A DNA stretch of 64,000 nucleotides from Varroa destructor (lineage: Eukaryota > Arthropoda > Arachnida > Mesostigmata > Varroidae). Where the stretch lies: positions 41,307,435 to 41,371,434 of the forward strand of contig NW_019211456.1 in NCBI RefSeq assembly GCF_002443255.2. Reading direction: 5' to 3'. The notes beneath the pieces were generated by a model. The model saw only the letters and a program-made list of their open reading frames with translations, was not told the DNA's origin and ran no database searches. Positions within the stretch are counted from its first letter, which is position 1. Every line of letters begins with the position of its first letter. The translations under genes were made by a program, and so were the position numbers. Shown here one piece after another: positions 59,530 to 64,000 of this stretch.

Positions 59530-62500
59530 ATTCAGAAAAACCGACGAAATCTTTGGACGTAGTTGTGACGTCCTTTTCTCTTCTGCGATAGCTACTTCGT
59601 TAGTGTTATCCCGAAAGCTATCTCGAAAGCGATGTCGTAGAAACATGCCTGATGCGATAAATGGCCATTGCCAGCAATCATTCGTATAGGCTAGAGTTAG
59701 ATGCTATTTAATTGGCCATTTAACTGATACTAACTAGAACTTACTGAGGTACCTTGGACGTAAGTGAGATTACCTTAAACTATCTCACATTCAAAGATTT
59801 AGGGCACGAATTTTCCGGTATAGTAATTAATTTCGGTTTCAGTTCTCCTAATAGCTACTAACAATTATGTAATTTAGTCACTGCATTGTATTCGTATGAC
59901 CTATAATCAACTCCATTAAGTATGCTTGTAAGTAGATATAGATACGCCACAAACTCATAGATTAAGCCGCTTGCCAACGTTCTTCTTTGTAGGATGTTCG
60001 ACGGCGTTAAGGTTGGCGCAGTTCTTCCCATCGACCTTAGAGAGGAACACAAATGCTACCGGAAGAAGAGGTAAATCTCCCAATCTCGCATAGCGAGACC
60101 TAGGCATAGTAACTCCATCGGAACCGTTGAAGTGGTGGCAATAGATGATATAGTCAGCAAACAGCGTGCCACGAAGCATTATTCATTTCTAGCGCAAGTA
60201 TACGATCCGTTCGCTTCTTTTTGATATATGTATGATACATGTGCTCGTACTTGATGTATTTTGTAGATGCATTCTCGCTTCATTGTATTGGCTAAGATCT
60301 GACGAAAGGCGACGAGATCGATGCTTCTTTGAAAGGCCAATCTACTGCTCCTTATGCGTAGCAGGCGAGCTCAGCAGAGAAGCCTGGCGGTCCTATCGCT
60401 CGTCGAAGAGGTCATCATCATCAGCACTGGTGGTTCTAATCGACTGCTGCCACTGAAAGCTCCAGATGGAAAGATTCTTTAAGCATGAACATAGCCCTAT
60501 TGCTTTACGCACGACCCCAGCCATCTTGGCCAAAATCTAGGCCGTACCCACTTTCCTACCTAGCTAGCGACTCAGACCCGCCGCCTAAACAATAGAGATA
60601 GCCGTATAACAGCAACAAGCAGGCTGAAATTCGCCATGACGTTATGGAGCGTTCTGAAGACTCAACGGCTAGTCTATGCAGTTGGTTGGTTGTTAAGCGG
60701 TCAAGAGAAAAAGTCGAGAGAAGAGCAACGATGAAGACAGGAGGGTAGTATAGTTGAGTTGAAATATTCAGAACGGTTATACGTTGCGGTCTCTTCTATT
60801 CGGTTACAAAAATATCACTTGTGAAACCGTGTGCTGACGTAGTTGATCGGTTCAGCTGTTCTTTCTTCCTGTTCAGGTAACAATGCTGCTTAAATTTCTC
60901 GTTATCGGTATCGTACAAAATTCTATACCGTAACGTGTCAGATGAACATAGCCTGTGCTAATACAACTCTGTTAACAGGAAATTGTCGTGAAAAATTTCT
61001 ACTTGGATCTAACTAGATATAACAGCTTGACAAGAAACCAGTGTCGGCCATATAGCCAATGTTATCTCTTGGCACCATTAAAAGTATTAGGTTTTTTACA
61101 CATGCTTACAATGTAGTAGCAGTTGAGTCCTGCATGTGTCGCTGAGCCAAAGCAGATCGAGCTCTAGAAAAATGCTTTCACCTACCACCTACATATAGTA
61201 CTTCGAAGCTTCTCATCCCCCACTTCAGCGATGGTCGTAATCTTTCAACAGTAATAGGTGCCTACCTGATTCGTTGTCTTTGTTCCCGGTGATGCCCCAT
61301 GGCTGGTTGGACCGCAACCACCAAGTTGTATACTGTACAGTCCTGGGCGTCTCCACGCTTATGAGACAACTTGGTCGATTGAACTTGGGATTTGGTCGAT
61401 CGGAGAACTAACAACTGAAAGAAGCGGCGAAGCAACGAAGCGGACGCCGTCAATAGTTTGATAGGCAGTCATCAACGTTTTATGTTGCGTTGAAATTTCT
61501 CTAGTTGTTCACTGGCAGGCAATCGTCGGCCAAAAACAGTGAGCGACCACGAACGCATTACGTCGCCCCGTAGACTGACTGACAGGCGCATTAGCTTCCC
61601 ACTCATAAAGAGCCATACACACATGCATGTATACATCATATACACGCAACATAGAACAACGTCATTCCTGTTGTTTTACAAGTGGGCAGGACAGGTACGA
61701 ATTGCAGTAGATAGCGATCACCACGATGCTTGTGCTCGCACCTAGACGACTGTGTGCCAGGAACGGCAACAGTGACGACGAACGAAACAGCAGAAGGACC
61801 ATCTCAGCATGGAAGGAACGATCGTCGTTTTTACATAGAGATACGGGGGGACCCAGACGAAGAGGTAACGCAAGCAGGTTGGAAGCCGGCACAACTAACC
61901 CGATAACAGCGTCGTAGTTAGAATATATCAGACTGAAGGAGCGAGCAAAAAAAATTACGCGAGTGAAGAGGATTTATGTATTATCTGCTGTGATCGGGGC
62001 ACCAAAGTCAAAAGTGTACGCTGCTCTTACATCTTCTGCTATTACTTGCGCGACTGCTGCGGCCGCGGAGGTCTGCTGCGAAACATTTTGCTGCTACCGT
62101 CGCTGCTGTTTCTGGCCGTCATCGGAGCTGCATGCTATCACGATAGAGAGATAGACACGCGAGGTCAAAGATCGCTCGATGGTTCTCTATTCGTTCGCAG
62201 CGCACAATACACAAGGGGGTTTTAAGACCTGAGGTCAGTCATTGAAGAGGTGATAGAACTCAGTGAACAAAGCGTTTCTTTCAATAGGACCAAGGAGCGC
62301 CAACATTTATTTTATTGTTACCAGTTTAAATTCATGAAAAAAGCGATCAAGCGTGTAAGGGCATGCGTGTGAGGGGATAGTCTGTAAGTTCCTCGTTTTT
62401 AATATCCATTGAGCTAAATTGATTAAAGATAACCGGTACCAATAGGGCAAATAATAGATAATTTTTTTTTAACACATATTACGGGCATTTCCAAAAGGTA

Positions 62501-62580
62501 AGGCCTGCTTAGTTAAAAGCATCTGTCGCTATTGGAACTTTGAAATAGCAAAAAGGAGTTTTGTGAACGAGAGTCCATGT
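59530..62580. other. no clear gene
   Basis: Mixed DNA with overlapping frames of 60-76 codons at 60.2-62.2 kb on both strands. No start or splice context stood out. Confidence 0.45.
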
Positions 62581-62704
62581 CTGTCTTTATTAAGGAAACC
62601 AAAAGTTGCTTCGGCCATGTGGCAGTAGTCTTGAAGCAACGGGCCGCTCTTATCTAATCGAATAATCATCGACCTTCGAGTTCAAACAGATACATGGAGT
62701 AACA

Positions 62705-62933
62705 TCAGAATGTGCTGAATCTGTTGATCTCAATCCTTGAACCCTCTTCGGTGAATTCGATTTCAGAAGCGGTCTCGGGAATACTCAATATCTTTAAAGA
62801 CCTGTGCTACCTTCTTATCAGTTTTAAAGTTAACGCAAGCTACTTCGAGTCTTTGCTTTAATGCCAATAGATAATTCAGCCAAAAAATTGATTTCTCAGA
62901 AAATCGTGCTGAAATACGCGCCAAAAAAGTACG
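62705..62933 (-). pseudogene. decayed coding-like block, weak likeness to lipid-binding proteins
   Basis: Frame A (62933-62763) is open for 56 codons and ends …KTDKKVAQVFKDIEYSRDRF. Frame B (62806-62705) overlaps it and is open for 33 codons, with SIPETASEIEFTEEG and an ending INRFSTF before TGA. A third stretch in frame B continues past the stop as CYSMYLFELEGR. The EIE…EEG…STF…FEL order recalls the second-exon region of arthropod intracellular fatty-acid-binding proteins, where an STF motif is followed by FKLGEEF. This is a likeness from memory over a short span, not an alignment. AATAAA lies about 115 bases past the stop (62586-62591). The stop and frame change mean a pseudogene if anything. 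Confidence 0.18.
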
Positions 62934-63122
62934 CTAGGCTTAACCTTCAACATTTTTCATGAATGAGCCAATGAAATCCTCGTCGGGTCGCCTTCAAGAC
63001 AGTTCTGAGACTTACGATATGTATTTATATATAAATAATATATAGAATAATGTAGATATCAGTGTTTGTAAAAATTTGCGCTGCTGAAGTAAAAATATCT
63101 GTGCAAAAATCACACACGATAG

Positions 63123-63446
63123 CGGATTCTGGTTGTAGATACCCTAGACACCAACGGATTCAATTTAGCAAATTTAAGATTATCGGTTGAAAAATGTGCC
63201 GTTGGACACTTTGAAGCGGGAAATCTTAATCATGTATTTTCCATTGGCGGACATAAACAACAAATAGCAATGACTAGCGACCATCAAAGAAGTTCTATGA
63301 CCGTTACTTTAAACTAGGCAAAAGATGTGACCGTCCGCGCAGCACTAGATCTTATGCTCATTCATTCCAACCCTATGTAGGATCTGCGTGACCTTCAAGT
63401 TGCTTTGGTGAAGAAGACACTAAAAGGCTTAGGTGTGTATACATAG
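63123..63446 (+). pseudogene. decayed coding-like frame, unknown
   Basis: One frame is open for 64 codons (from TAG 63120-63122 to TAG 63315-63317), then continues in the same frame for 20 codons to a second TAG (63378-63380) and 21 more to a third (63444-63446). The peptide pieces have globular-looking composition (…NGFNLANLRLSVEKC…; …DLRDLQVALVKKTLKGLGVYT). No ATG lies near the start and I recognise no family. Two internal stops in 105 codons is fewer than expected (about five or six) but not decisive. Confidence 0.15.
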
Positions 63447-64000
63447 AACGCGCTGTGTTTTAAATGACAAACATTTGTCAGATTTGTAGCAACTCTCTTT
63501 CGATCTGGCATCATTGATACACAGACTCTCGAACGTATCAACAGGCATCTCTCTAAATTTGAGGACATGCTCCAGACGGTTACTAGATCTTACAACAGCA
63601 TTTTACAGCAACCCATTACTCACAAGTCGTGTATTACTAGTCTATATTGAAAGCACTTTAAAATATAGCACGCTTGTTTTACACATATATGCACCATTGC
63701 AATCAAGCTCTTAAGTAAAAGGCGTAATAATTATTATGTCATTATAATTCATCTTCTACAATAAGGAGCTTCTTTCGGCGCTTAGTTAACCGAACAAACA
63801 TTTGATATCTAGCAGTTGGTACCTTTATTGATTGAGCAATGTTTGTATTTTCACCGCGCTTAGGTTACGCAACGTAACGGTAACGTCCCCGTCAAGAAAT
63901 AGGCTCATGGCCTTTATATCAAACACTACATACCAACAGCTAGATGTGACTCAAGACCGGTGCAGGTCTAGCAATCAGTAGCTCTAAAAATTGATACTCT
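63447..64000. other. no gene seen
   Basis: AT-rich sequence. One 66-codon plus frame (63514-63714) without supporting features. Confidence 0.5.

Noticed and set aside
1..64000. CRISPR arrays, rRNA, U6 or 5S RNA, bona fide tRNA genes
   Set aside because: Looked for spaced repeats, conserved RNA words and paired A/B boxes by eye; none found apart from the weak tRNA-like arm near 54.76 kb.

Overview
The window looks like nuclear DNA of a eukaryote, most likely an arthropod. No open frame is longer than about 180 codons. Both strands carry many short tandem repeats (TA, GA, CA, CAG, TTG, CGT). AT-rich stretches alternate with more GC-rich, trinucleotide-rich stretches. There are no operons, Shine-Dalgarno sites or CRISPR arrays. 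A run of exactly 100 N marks a scaffold join. The only element I can assign to a family is a decayed mariner-type transposase on the minus strand near 47.0-47.6 kb. A mite or tick would fit the composition, but I cannot settle the taxon.

Layout: 0.2-1.0 kb holds a stretch with few stop codons in a single frame, perhaps an old coding remnant. 1-11 kb is mostly non-coding with TA, TTG, CAT/CGT and GA microsatellites. Small candidate coding pieces lie near 11.5 kb (+) and 14.5 kb (+). Near 20.5-21.2 kb (+) there is a TATA/initiator pair followed by open frames and a 29-base exon-like segment. A 169-codon open frame lies at 22.1-22.6 kb (-). The assembly gap is at 25.1 kb. From 25 to 41 kb I see no gene that I can defend.

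The two best gene candidates come from reading splice signals together with frame. One is at 41.78-43.35 kb (+): a TATA/initiator pair, an ATG-free leader, a 60-codon first exon, and then a three-exon frame encoding a small cysteine-containing peptide. The other is at 54.11-54.73 kb (-), where three exons join in consistent phase into a 94-residue protein. Further single-exon candidates are at 51.3, 57.9 and 59.3 kb (+). Two decayed coding-like blocks lie at 62.7-63.4 kb.

All gene calls other than the mariner fossil are hypotheses. In 128 kb of six-frame translation, frames of 60-170 codons are expected by chance, and I chose among many possible splice sites. There is no evidence that these candidates work together. 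The sequence also carries several perfect inverted repeats; the clearest are at 13.49 kb (13-base arms) and 46.19 kb (14-base arms with a palindrome in the loop).
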